A stretch of DNA of 64,000 nucleotides from Cladorhizidae sp. MBARI D1340-BT2 (Eukaryota; Porifera; Demospongiae; Poecilosclerida; Cladorhizidae), in NCBI GenBank assembly GCA_028752905.1, contig JAQNBH010000006.1:27260448-27324447 (forward strand), in the 5' to 3' direction. Below the pieces are notes generated by a model, which made no database searches, was not told the origin of the DNA, and saw nothing but the letters and a program-made list of their open reading frames with translations. This document shows, in pieces, positions 21,035 to 32,391 of this stretch. Within the stretch, counting starts at the first letter, position 1, and each line of letters opens with the position of its first letter. The position numbers and the translations under genes are program-made.

Positions 21035-21409
21035 CTACAAGGGAAGTGTCAGGCCTCAAAATGGACTGGTTAGTAAGAGAGCTAGTGTGTTGCTCTATCT
21101 TATTTTTTCCAGAAACTTATAGAAGACAGCTGGAGTTTGGCTAAGTGGATAATTGGAACTGTGGCCAGCACTTGGCTCAGCTTGGTTGATTCGGAGAAGT
21201 GAGAGCACGTTTTCAGCATTTCTGTGTGTATATTGTTTGATATTGTGCATAGTGTTTGCATATTATTTACATATTGTGTATTTTTGTATTTTGCCGCCCA
21301 TTTTATGCAAGAAATTACATCAAGTAACAAGGCGAATGACAAGTCTGAGAGAGCAGACAGAACAGAGCGAGGGGAGTAAACTGAGAAACTCCAAAGAGAG
21401 CAAGTTCAG

Positions 21410-23242
21410 ATGACCGACAATGAGGACACAAATATGGATATCAGGAAGGGCTAGTCAAGCCATCGACCATAAATGACGAGGACTACAACAGAATTCTCAA
21501 ACCCACTGGAGGCCATTCAGACATTAATCCTGACTATGGAGGAGAACAGAAGAATTGAAGGTAGAGAAGAGGAAGAATGCCGAACCAGAGAAAGAGAAGC
21601 AGAAAAACATTGACGTTGAACCAGAGATAGAGTAGCGGAAGAACGTCGAAACAGAGAAAGGGAAGCGGTGGAACGTCGAACCTGAGAAAGATAAGCGGGA
21701 GAATGTTGAACCAGAGAAAGAGTAGTGGAAGAATGTTGAACAAGAGAAAGAGAAGTGGAAGAACATCGAACCAGAGAAAGTGAAGCAGAATATTGTCGAA
21801 TCAGAGAAAGAGAAGTGGAAAAAGGTCGAACCAAGAGAAAGGGAAGCGGAAGAACGTCGAACAAGAGAAAGAGAAGTGGAAGAACGTCGAACAAGAGAAA
21901 GAGAAGTGGAAGAACGTTGAACCAGAGAAAGAGAAGTGGAAAAAGGTCGAACAAAGAGAAAGAGAAGTAGGAGATTATCGAATCAGAGAAAAAGATGTGG
22001 AAGAACGTCGAACCAGAGAAAGAGAAGTGGAAGAACGTTGAACAAGAGAAAGAGTAGCGGACGAACATCGAACCAGAGAAAGTGAAGCAGAAGATTGTCG
22101 AATCAGAGAATGGAAGTGAAAAGGGAGAGCAGAAGGATTGAACATAAAGAAGCCGAAGAAAGCCGAACAAAATAACTCAAAGCGAAGGACAGCACAAAAG
22201 AGAACACTTCTAATGCAAATCAAGTTTCAGCACGAAACCAAAACTATATGTGGCATAGTGACGACAGATGACGAGACAGAGATAGAAAACGGAAGCTGGG
22301 AGATAAAATTGCTCCATAGACGGACAAGGAACAGCCTGTATCCTACCTCCGAAACTTTGAAGACATGCTTTCCACAGCAGAGATCAACAAGGATGAATGG
22401 GCAAGCCACATGGTCCTCTAATGATGGGAACCGCATCCATAGCTTACACAACATCTGTAATGGAGGAGGCTAAGGTAGACTACAATTTGCTGAAAATGGC
22501 CTTGCTGAAGGAGCTCTGATATTGCAAAGAAGCCTGTGAGTGAGAGGTCTGGTCGTTCTGAGGAAAGATGGTGATGCAGCTACAAAAATTCTAAGAGTAT
22601 TACTAAGTTTGGCAGATGTTCACATGGAAAACTGTAATACAATAAAAGAGGATGGCAAGACAGTGGCAACAGGAAAATTTCTCTCCTTTTACTCGCTGGA
22701 TGCAAACCATGTTAGAGCATGGAAACCTGAGATGTTCCTGGAAGTCGCCAACTTCATGACAGAGCGACAAGCCATGAATATTAAATTCCGCAAAAGATGA
22801 CTGCCCTGCACGAAACCGAGGAGTTGCCCGGGAGACTGGTCAAGAAATCAATGGAATGAAGACAGTCATCTCCGGAACTGGCACTCATTGTTGCGACGTC
22901 AACCATGACAGCAGGGAAAGACACCATAACCCAAAGTACAGTGAGTGTATGGGTGACTTAAACAACATGTTTTACAGTAGCACTCCGGGAAAGCCTCAAG
23001 ATAAGTCTGGGGATAGGGTTAACTTTGTGTCTACATGTTTAAGCAGAAGGTCGAAATGTGACAATTCTGGGTATGAGATCGAAGTTAGGATGGAAAAACA
23101 CAGTGAAATGACTGAGTCTATAATAACAGCCATCAGACAACCAGGTCTATATGTAGAAGGCGGGGTAGGCCAGAGAGAATGCAGAATGCGCATTGATATG
23201 GGAGCAGACAGGACCATAGTTGTTGCAAACCTGGGGAGCTGA
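21410..23242 (+). pseudogene. Ty3/gypsy-type gag-protease relic
   Basis: ATG 21410 opens a short Asp/Glu-rich leader that meets TAG near 21451. An alternative frame from 21473 reads NPLEAIQTLILTMEENRRIE. A long Arg/Glu helix of 11-codon repeats follows (21570-22130). The capsid-like part is scattered over frames: SYLRNFEDMLSTAEINKDEW, then DYNLLKMALLKEL, and later ANHVRAWKPEMFLEVANFMT. Near 23142-23215 PGLYVEGGVGQRECRMRIDM then GADRTIVV marks the retropepsin, where the usual D-T-G catalytic box is DMG. Multiple shifts and stops make it dead. Reverse transcriptase and integrase are absent. Confidence 0.7.
21570..22130 (+). repeat. 33-bp tandem repeat coding a charged helix
   Basis: Units of AGAGAAAGAGAAGTGGAAGA then ACGTCGAACC, about 16 copies, encoding 11-residue TREREVEERR-type heptad-like repeats. 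The complementary frames (reading STFFHFSFSG) are shadows. The repeat is part of the Gag N-terminal helix, probably expanded after insertion. Confidence 0.8.
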
Positions 23243-25849
23243 ACGGAAAACTTGGAAAACCATATATATGTATGTATGTATGTATTCAATTGTAGGTTCA
23301 CCTGTAAAAAATAAGAACTCCTCCTCCTACTAGGCTTATTAAATTTGGAATTGTAAGAGAAAACAACCTAGTTGCAGGAAGAACTGGCTGCATAGACAAG
23401 TGAGAATTGCTACTCAGGCTAAAAACAGACTATGCTTATAAAGAAGCTAATATGTTTCAATATTCTGTGGGTTTACTCTGGAAGCCACTGGTATAAATAT
23501 GGTCTGTACTGAAATCTCAAAATAGTTAACTGAAATCATTATAGAAATAATAGATTTTATATTGGGGTATAATGAATACATTTTCATTTCACAGGAATTC
23601 CTTCCCAAAATAGCAACCAGGCCTCTGTCCACACCGAGTCAACCAAGTAGTTGGCCATGAATGCTCAGTTTGGCTTTAGGATTTGTGTGTTTGACGTGTG
23701 TATGTATATGCATGTGTGAGAAATAACATTACCTTGTACAACCTTTGTATTTTAACCGTCCTAATGTATAATGTTTGAGAGAAGAGATTGGAGGCTCATG
23801 CATGAAGAAACTTGGACAATAAATCAGGTATTAGCTACAACCAGCATCAACTCAATCAGCAGACAAAACATAGATATTTTTTGCCAATTAATTCTGAAAG
23901 ACAGTTTATGAATTCCCTTACTATCATACTTTAGCTCTATCTAGCAAGATAATAATGATAGCTAGCTACACATTGAAAGTTAGTTGTGTTCAAAATCAAT
24001 TATAACTGTAGTTAATTATTTATTGCTAGCTACTGCTTGGCATCATCCACCATTCAGACACTTCCTTAGGCTCAGGTAAAGCTTCTATAGTCGATCTGTC
24101 CAAGTTTCTACAAGGAAGGGAGCACCACAATACTATGCCTCTAACTCAACCTTAAAGAATGCCTTAGCGGTCTAGAAGCTTAAAACAGACAAAGTGTGAC
24201 ATAGTATATAGAATGGAACACTTAAGATAGCTGTAAGAAAGCTATAGCTACAACCTCATTTGTAGTTTAACTACTGCATTGTACTAGGCAGGATCCACAG
24301 AAAGAAAATAATCCTCAGATTAAATAAACACTAACTTTCCAAGCATACACAGCTTAGGTTAGCACATTCTTTTATTGTTTTCAGTACAGCACTTGCCTCC
24401 AGAGGTCTGCAAGAAAACTTTAGCTACAAACCACAGCTGTATTAGTAGCTGCACTGATCCAGGTTAGGACCAAAGAAGGAAGTCTACTGATGAAAAATAC
24501 AATGCTAGCTCTCCTGGAGGCCAACAGATTCAGCGTTATCTAGCTATGGAAGTGTGATTAATGGGAAAATGGTGGTCATGTGTATATGAGCAGATTCTTG
24601 TGTGCATGTCCATACTAAAATGATAGCTACATGCACAGACTTTTTTTCCAGCAGAGCAGCTTGCTGATTTTTGCCTGGATAAATAAAGGGAAAAAAAATC
24701 AGAGAGAAAAGTCAAAGTGTGCTTCTGAAACAGCAGAATAACGAGAATTGAAATTAGAAGGGAAGAGTGACAGTAAAAGGCATGGGAGAAGCACAGCAGC
24801 CCACAATGGATATGCTTCCTTGGGATCAGGTAAAGCTTCTGATATCTTAAAAATGGATGTTTAAGTTCCATTTGGATACTCTAGGTATGAAAGGTTTGCT
24901 AAACTGGAAATAATCATCACGGATAACGGCCTTGCTAAACTGGAAATGATCGTCGTGCTCAATATCGAGGAGGTTTCTCCTCCAAGCCTTTGCTATCTGT
25001 AAGCTTCAATATTTCTACCTATAACAGTACAAGCAATACAATTTTATGACATCAATAATTTACAGATCAGTGTATAGTGTTAGGCCTGCACTTGGAGTAG
25101 TAGAATACCTAAAGCAATGTGATCTAGGCTTGCAATAATGCTAAGAATTAAATTTTTGTCTGTATTGGTAATCATGCTAAAAGTAATTGTCCATCTCTCC
25201 ATCAGACATTAACTTGCAACACAATCCTTGCATTCATTTGTAGTATTTTTTAATTAATCACTCTGGTGATGGGAGGGTTAAATTTATAATGAAGGTGAAT
25301 GTCATCATGACTACCAGATGAATAACGCTTAAGTAGTGTTGTTCTTGATCCTCTCTTTCTTTAAAACTTCAAAGTGGTCGACTTAAGTTTCAGCCAAGTC
25401 TACCTGTAACCAACCGAGTTCAGTCTATTCAACAAGTGGCTACTGCTATAGCTATTCAACTTCAATAAATGTTCAACTTAGTACAATTCTAGACAACTAG
25501 CTAGACTGTGTTAAGAGTTCAGATAGGTTTAAATATATTAAGAGGATAAATAAATAAGATATAGAAGACACAGCAAAAGACAAAACAACTCAACTGTTCT
25601 CACACAAGTTACTCCGACTGCTGTTATGACTACTGTTCTGACATGCATACAATTTGAATAATCATACATTACTAAGACTACAGGTAAATACATGGTATTA
25701 TACATGTTATAGCATGCCAGTAGCTAACTAATTTTTACTACATGCCCACATACAGCTGGTTAGTATTGTACTAATGCACTTGTCTCTCTGGCTCTGCCAC
25801 ACTACCAATGTATCTACATCCCTACTTGTCTCCTTTCATTGTTATTTGT
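23243..25849. other. No gene recognised
   Basis: Contains a short (GTAT)n at 23265-23284 and the decayed exon relative near 24000-24110. Other frames lack motif or splice support. Confidence 0.45.
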
Positions 25850-26147
25850 CACAGGATATTATGCACTGGGCGATCACTACACACACACACTCAAATCATA
25901 CATCAGAGCACACTCTATTGTGAGCATTTGTTACTTACAAAGCACAATTATGTTGCATACACAGACTGAAGAGACACAAACCTTTCATTCTCGGCATGTG
26001 TTCATCATATTGACGTAAAAACATTAGTGTTTTAAATAAGCTAGACTTGTAGAGTATTAGGCTACTTATGTCAAGGGAATTAATTTGTTAACAGTACCTA
26101 AAATCTAAAATATGTAAAATAACATGAACCTCTCAGTATTCACATAC

Positions 26148-26322
26148 CAGGATTTTCATAGACTTATTCACCAGAAAAGGATTGAGTCTGAAAGTTAAAA
26201 CAATCACTGTAAAATTAAGCAAGCAAACAATACGATAGAGTATTGGCTCACATGTCTGGATGGTGGTGATGGAAGACCTGATGTCCTAAGTTTTGGACCA
26301 CCACTTATAGGCAATCCAGGAT
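26148..26322 (-). pseudogene. Microexon pair A (26252-26322) and B (26148-26187), stop in B
   Basis: A, 71 nt, acceptor TTTAG, donor CAT|GTGAGCC, reads PGLPISGGPKLRTSGLPSPP. A 64-nt intron follows. B, 40 nt, acceptor TTTCAG, donor CTG|GTATGTG, reads TQSFSGE, a TAA, then VYENP. The splice sites are intact and the module length (111 nt) keeps frame, so the stop codon is the only visible lesion. Confidence 0.5.
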
Positions 26323-27692
26323 CTAAAGTTTGAGTATATATCAAGAATGTATTCATACTATGTAGGGACAATAAATCAGAGCTTATCCTTGGTGGCACAA
26401 TAATCAACAAAGTACAGTGCATTTATAAAGAATAAGTGGAAAAACTGTCAATATTATAAGACTTTGAAAGGAGATGAATGTCTTCCAACTTTCACCTACC
26501 TCCATTGTAACACACTCTCTGCCCAGAGCTGTTTTAACTTTATACCAATACACAATGAACACAAGCTGACTACATCTTATACACTATATTTATCGGAACT
26601 TCTTCATCAGAATGTTGGAAAAAATTATACAAGTTCTAAAATGCTACAGCTGTAGAGCAGTAGGAGGCTAGAGCATGTAGCTGCTGATTCAGCTCTCAGA
26701 TTAGCTCCACACATACAATTCAAATTATTGTGTTTATGTTCTTTAACAATTTTAGTTTGTTATGGATAGACTTAAAATAAATTTCCTGGATTTTTTTAAA
26801 TGTCCACCAGGCACTATCATAGTGAAGTATCATGGTAAGCTGGAATTCCTTTTTGAGGAAGAAACCACCATCAGGATGCTAAGAAACTGCTTAAATAAGT
26901 TAGAGCTAAGACATGATTTTTTAATATCAACCTCCATTTAATATAGAGAGTACCAGTGCAATACCTGGCTATAAAGATACATACCTACCCTAAGGGAAAT
27001 AAAGGGAGTCGAACTACTCACTCGCCTCGAACATCTAAGGTGGGTGCTTGAATTATGAAATTTGAATGTTGATTGTAAAATGCACACCCTGTGTTACCAT
27101 TGCAATGAAGATAGAAGTTAGTTAGCTCTAGGTGAGGATTTGCTGGTTGTGTTACCATTGCAATAAAGTTAGAGGTTAGTTAGCCCTAGGTGAGGATTTG
27201 CCGGTTATTTTAATGTCTAGCTGGTGCCTCTACTTTAGCTAAGGCATTATTGATCCCTTCATTGATTAAAACTATCAAGTAGTCGACTTCAGGTTAAAAA
27301 AAGTCAACCAATGGATTTTTATTGCTAACTTTCCTTATATCTTTGCTATCTGTCACATACTATGATGCACTGGGCGGTCGCTACAAGCATCCAGTCATCA
27401 GAGAAAATTGCATAGTGGATACTTGTAATGTGGAAGGTGCTGACTATGTTCCTATGCAAACTGAAGTGCAAATTTAATGTTTGTGAGATGATCTGAGAAA
27501 AATAGGTTATCAATAGACACAATCTTTCATATGACATATTTCTCAGCATGTATTCATATTGATGTAAATCTCACAGATGTTCTAATCAAGCTATCCTATA
27601 CATTATTAGGACAATGACATTACAAAATTTCTTTATTTGTTCCGAGAGAATTTTGTCATAAACACCTCATCTAAACAGTACTCCAAACATAC

Positions 27693-27805
27693 CAGGAATT
27701 TCATAGGCTTGCTCACCAGTCAAGGATAGAGCTATTGGCTCACATGTATGGCTGGAAGACCATCTCCTGAGAGGCCAAATGTTGGAACATCATTTGTAGG
27801 CAATC
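27693..27805 (-). pseudogene. Microexon pair with the intervening intron reduced to 11 nt
   Basis: A (27744-27805, 62 nt) is the counterpart of 12587-12648. B (27693-27732) reads LSLTGEQAYEIP with donor CTG|GTATGTT. Between them only GTGAGCCAATA remains, against 49-66 nt in other pairs, so the acceptor and branch region were deleted. An intron this small cannot be spliced normally. The pair is probably inactive. Confidence 0.5.
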
Positions 27806-28118
27806 CTGGATAAAAAATGGGACATTTTAGAATGCGTTTATACTGTGTGCATACTAAGCTAATTCAATCAATGTTTGGTGCCATACTAGAGTTGTGTAGT
27901 TTTAGGACCTACTTTTCCCATTGTGTTTTAAAAGAGTGCTTGCCCATTTAAACAATATTTTTGTAGAGCATATGTAAAAATTGTCAGAGTAATCCTACTT
28001 TCTTGACTGACATCTTTGAACATGAGCTGAGAAAAATAGTCAATTTGTGTAAAAATTATCCACATGGAAAAATAAACAGATTGAATAAATCCAGTATTCC
28101 AAACTAAGTTACACCTAC

Positions 28119-28283
28119 CGAGATTCTCACTGGCTTGTCATCAAGGAAGGAAGGAGTCTCAAAAATAAAACATTCATTAAATCAAGAAAATACAACAATA
28201 GAGTATCCACCTCTATGGATCTTTTGAATGGAAGACCTCTGATGTCCCAATATTTGTACCAGCACTTGTAGGCAATCCAGGGT
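28119..28283 (-). pseudogene. Microexon pair A (28211-28283) and B (28119-28157), frame lost
   Basis: Counterpart of 13134-13288. A begins PGLPTSAGTNIGTS, then shifts frame and ends in a stop. Its length is 73 nt. B is 39 nt and reads TPSFLDDKPVRIS, with a TTTGAG acceptor and CG|GTAGGTG donor. The total of 112 nt breaks the frame. This pair is decayed in the same region as its paralogue, which also carries a length change. Confidence 0.45.
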
Positions 28284-29249
28284 CTAAAGTTACAGTAAAC
28301 AAAATATAAATCAAGAATGCATTCATACTATATATGTAGGGATAATAAATCACAGCTGTATCGTGGTCCTCTAAATAATAAAGTGCGTACATATATAAAG
28401 AACAGGTGGACAAACTGTCAGAATTACATGATATTAAAAGAAGTCAATGATTTCCATTTTTCACCACATACATCCTAAATATATTATCAGTCTCCAGAGC
28501 TCCAAGTTTCTGTTTAACTTGACACTGATACACAATGAACATTAGCTGAGAAAAATGAGAGTTAAAAAACACATCTCATGGTATATATATATTTCTTGGC
28601 AATTCTTCATCTGATGTTTGTCAAAAGTTATAGAAGTTCTAAAACTGCTAGGGCATTAGAGTAGTAGGTATCTAGGGCTAGAGGCTCCTATTGATGACAA
28701 GTACAAACTTTGGCTTTCTATTTCAAAAAGGTTGTGATAAATAACTGAATACAGAAAAAATATGGTGATCTTGGCTTCAGTTCAGGTTCTCGAGAGTGGC
28801 TCCCCAGCAGCCAGGCAAGTCCATTCCGATTCAACTGCTAACATTCTGGTGTCAGGCAGCGCAATGAATGGTACAAGTAGTCGGAGATTCTGTGTTTGTG
28901 TTTTAATATGGCTGGCAATATTGCTTAACATGTTTCTAGTGCTTCTACTAGAACTGGATCCTTGCCTTTCCATAACGAGCCTCACAACCAAGTTAATATT
29001 TTGGCCCAAGCAACCTTTTTGAAAAAGACAGTGTTAGGATAATTCCAGACGACTTAGTTCCTTTCGTAGCAGTGGCTTAATTTTGAAGGTCGGGTGCCCT
29101 GTTATTTTTGCTTGACAGTTGTGACAAGGATAGTCCATGAAGGCATGAATCTCTAATGCTATGTAAATAAGAATGGAATTGCTAACTGGATAATATTTAT
29201 ATCTTTATGCAAGCATACAGTCAGGTAGGTAATTATTACTTGTAGTTAT

Positions 29250-29955
29250 GTATATGGAAATGCAATAGTTTACTACAAGCAGCATAAACAGATGCAGTAT
29301 CACAAGCATTCTGTGTAGTATTAGCTACCTGCACAACAACATGCAATTTAAGTGACATGTAGCAGTTCTTAGCAATGGATACTAAACCATCATTCCTCGA
29401 ATTCTTTCCTAGACAGGGATTTGGAATCAGCAGCCACAACGACCATAGTGATAGGAATTCTTATAAGTTGCTGAAGTTAATGAGGGAAGATGATTCCAAG
29501 ATATAAGCAGTAAAAAAATTTATAATTAAGTATGCTAGCTTGTAAAAAATAGAACACTACATCCATCATCAGTGTTTGGATGAGCTATTGAGAATAATGA
29601 CTTGAGTATACAGAGAAGAATGCTGGGGACCTGTAAGTATTATGCAAATATTGATTCTTGTGATGTGTGCAACCAATGCTACAAGAACTATCTCTAATTG
29701 CATGAAAGAGAATGAAGATCTACTTACACTAACCATAAAGCAAGAGAGCATTATATTTTGTAAAAAAATTTGATCATAGGCATTTTTGTAAACATTGAGA
29801 CAACGTTTTGCTGATGTCTCAAAGTATAAATGCACAGGGTTAATAATATTTATTACCACAATGCCCGGACCATTGTGTCAGTACCTACTCCACAGAACAC
29901 TTGTGGCACTGCCTTTCTATATACTGCTTGAAGGCAATTGTTGCATCTCGCCAAT
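29250..29955. repeat. Inverted-repeat-bounded segment, block 2 copy
   Basis: Paralogue of 14175-14990. The outer arms at 29265-29320 (minus) and 29885-29950 (plus) pair as they do in block 1. Confidence 0.45.
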
Positions 29956-30082
29956 TACAATATATATGTTATCCGCGAACCTGGAATTTGCTCAATCCTA
30001 GGATCGCGAAAGCCAATTCCTGATCACCAATCAGATCGAATCAAGTTTGCTCCCACGTGGGAAGAGGTTGTAGGAAGGAGAA

Positions 30083-30318
30083 ATGGAAGGAGAGAATGCC
30101 TATGATGATTGTCTTCTGCAAACCTTTCTTTCTGGAAGGAACCTTGGAAGCAAAACCATATCAAGAACAAAGGGACAAGCTGTTGTCAAATTTCTGAAAG
30201 GGGAGATGGCGAACAGTGATTCTAAATTCAATTTTTGGGTGAAACAATTTTTTTAAAAACTTTTGGATTACCCTGCTCTTGGGCTTAAGGATGTACTTTG
30301 TATACCAGCAAAGAAAAG
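30083..30318 (+). pseudogene. N-terminal exon of the integrase element, TAA at 30254
   Basis: ATG 30083 opens MEGENAYDDCLLQTFLSGRN and continues to KFNFWVKQ. A run of T then leads to TAA (30254-30256). After a one-base adjustment the sequence reads LGLKDVLCIPAKKR up to donor AAAAG|GTATG at 30318. The KF-FWVK...VLxIP pattern is typical of the protein family annotated KRAB-A domain-containing protein 2-like in invertebrates. The lesion sits in a homopolymer. Confidence 0.6.
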
Positions 30319-30561
30319 GTATGATTAAACCCAAATAGCCAGTGATATATTTGTGAGACATATTTTGTTGTTAGACAGGTCTCCTTATTTTATAAGTTTA
30401 AAGCCACAAGTCAAGTGCCAATCTATTTGAAGGCCTGGATGATAATAACAAAGACAAAACTTGGTTTAATTGATCGAAATCCAGTAGCCATTCGCTTCAT
30501 GAGCCAGACCCTTTACTGAATCGCAGTTATACAGTGTCGTTTTAATCTAATCTTTTTTCAG

Positions 30562-31630
30562 GATGAGAATGACTCCTCCATCCTTGGACATTATCGGAGA
30601 GTGGTTTACATTGAAGAGTTTCATACTATTTTGAATAGAGTGCACTGTGATGTTCAAGTTCATATGGGCTATGAAAAGACTCTAGCCGAGGTACAGAATG
30701 TCTATCATTTCTATATAAAAACAGATTCTATGCATGTGATCTTGTGTTTGAAATGTAGCCCTTGATGCATGCTCTCATTTTGGCACTCAAATATTGTAGG
30801 TACAGTGTAGCTCTACTGGTTGAACACCTAAAGATAGCACCTGAGATTGAAAATTGTGACTGACTGTCAGTTATATAAGCTGTGCATAATATGAGTATTG
30901 CTCATGTCAACCATAAAATGTTTTTAATCAGGTGCCCATGAATATTTGAATTGAGGTCCTGACATAAGGTTGCTACCTCTAACTTTTATATGGTTTTGGT
31001 AAGTGCAAACATACAATTTGTCATATCCAAATTCAATTGAGTCCAAGGACTGTGCAGCGTAGCATATGAGTAAAACACTACTATTGTAGTAACCTCCAAT
31101 TGACTTTTAGTTAAAAATTGGAACACACAGGAAGTTACATTTTGGACACAATAAAACACTCGCTATGAAGTATGTTGACGTTTGGATGTTATGAATCCTT
31201 ATGTTGCACCCATTTCCTATTTTATATCGGTTTGACCTACATCATTTTAATAGTAGCAAAAACATGGGTGTGTGCATTTAGATTTACATTGTCCATTTCA
31301 TCCACTAGATAGAGCAAGCATACACCTCTCAGCTTTTTAATGTTGAATATCTAAATACCCATGGGTTAATCCTGTTGTTTTAGTGTGTGGTAAACAACCA
31401 GCGACATTTTATAATAGTGATCTGTTTTGGTTATCAATGCAAAATGCTGGTAATTCAATTCTCTGTCTTCACCATACTCCCTCTAGATTTCTTCGAACTA
31501 TGCGTGTCTACCAAGATCTGTTGTGGAGAAGTACGTTCAAATATGTAATGTGTGTAACCTTCAGAAGCCACAAACCAACAGTGCCCCACTTAAACCTATC
31601 ATTTCTTCTGGGTTTATCACTCGAGGACAG
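30562..31630 (+). pseudogene. Integrase zinc-binding region, two exons
   Basis: Exon 30562-30690 (acceptor TTTTTTCAG, donor GAG|GTACAG) reads DENDSSILGHYRRVVYIEEF and then HCDVQVHMGYEKTLAE, with the His pair of the H2C2 zinc finger. Exon 31487-31630 (acceptor CCTCTAG, donor CAG|GTAATA) reads CLPRSVVEKYVQICNVCN, with the Cys pair, then LQKPQTNSAPLKPI. Together they form the HHCC module that precedes retroviral-type integrase cores. The 796-bp intron between them is unusually long for this element. Confidence 0.65.
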
Positions 31631-31680
31631 GTAATATTATTAGTACCAAATATGTTGGTATTTAGTATTGTCTTATTTAG

Positions 31681-32160
31681 GTGGATTTGATTGACATGCG
31701 ACATAGACCAGACGACCGCCATAACTGGATTGGCCACTACTTGTATAATTGGTCCAAATTCCATGTACTGTTTGCTCTTGAGCACAAGAGTGCAATTGAG
31801 GTGGCTAAAAACTTGTCCAGTCGTGTTTTTGCATATTTCGGTGTTCCCAAGGTTTGTGTGACCCATAATTGATTATTAATGGTTACAGCATGCTTGAGTG
31901 TTCCTATGTATAGATATTTCAATCTGATAACGGAAGAGAATTTGTCAATCATAGACAAACTGGTGAAGACCTGGCCGGGGAAAGCCACCATCATAAACGG
32001 TCGACCAAGACACCCTCAATCACAGGGTCTAGTGGAACGTGCAAATACTAAAGTTGAAGAACTTCTTGCATGTCGGTTTGAACAGAATGAATGTGATATG
32101 GCATGGTCACATTGGTTACCTGAAATTCAGTGTATGTTTGATTTTCATAATAGTGTTTCA
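31681..32160 (+). pseudogene. Integrase DDE core, two exons with a frameshift
   Basis: Exon 31681-31851 reads VDLIDMRHRPDD (first Asp) and continues to FAYFGVPK, then a GT donor. The next exon starts at 31914 with QSDNGREFV (second Asp). A one-base loss follows before IIDKLVKTWPGKATIINGRP and HPQSQGLVERAN (catalytic Glu). The D-D-E layout with the VNGRPRHPQSQG-like motif is that of KRBA2/SCAND3-related integrases. All three acidic residues remain, but the shift between the second Asp and the Glu kills the frame. Confidence 0.7.
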
Positions 32161-32391
32161 TAAACAATAGTGATTCATAAACAACTATAATTGGTGACTG
32201 TATGATACTATAAAAGAAGATACCATAAATATGTAATCTAGCTGAACTTTTCATGGTAATGGTGATTGATAGGTTATAGATGAGTGTTTAGTACAGCCAT
32301 TGTAGTACTAATATGGGCATCCTGATGGCAGCATGAACTTCACATACTTGGTCATCTCTGCTTTTTTTGGTGTGTGTGTGTATACTACTAG

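Larger units (their letters stand above)
25850..29966 (-). repeat. Segmental duplication block 2 (paralogue of 10.35-14.99 kb)
   Basis: Collinear with block 1, as described there. Within the block the GCACTGGGC segment recurs at about 25868 and 27368, again showing a 1.5-kb unit. The match to block 1 ends at CAATATATAT, 29958-29966, exactly where the integrase element starts. Confidence 0.7.

Noticed and set aside
21517..22223. 217-codon minus-strand frame rich in Phe, Ser and Leu
   Set aside because: It is the complement of the 33-bp repeat in the gag relic. The plus strand has the family context.
28762..29022. Plus-strand frame with a hydrophobic, membrane-like stretch
   Set aside because: The paralogous segment at 13834-14085 is not open in the corresponding frame and the hydrophobic segment is not shared, so it is not a conserved exon.
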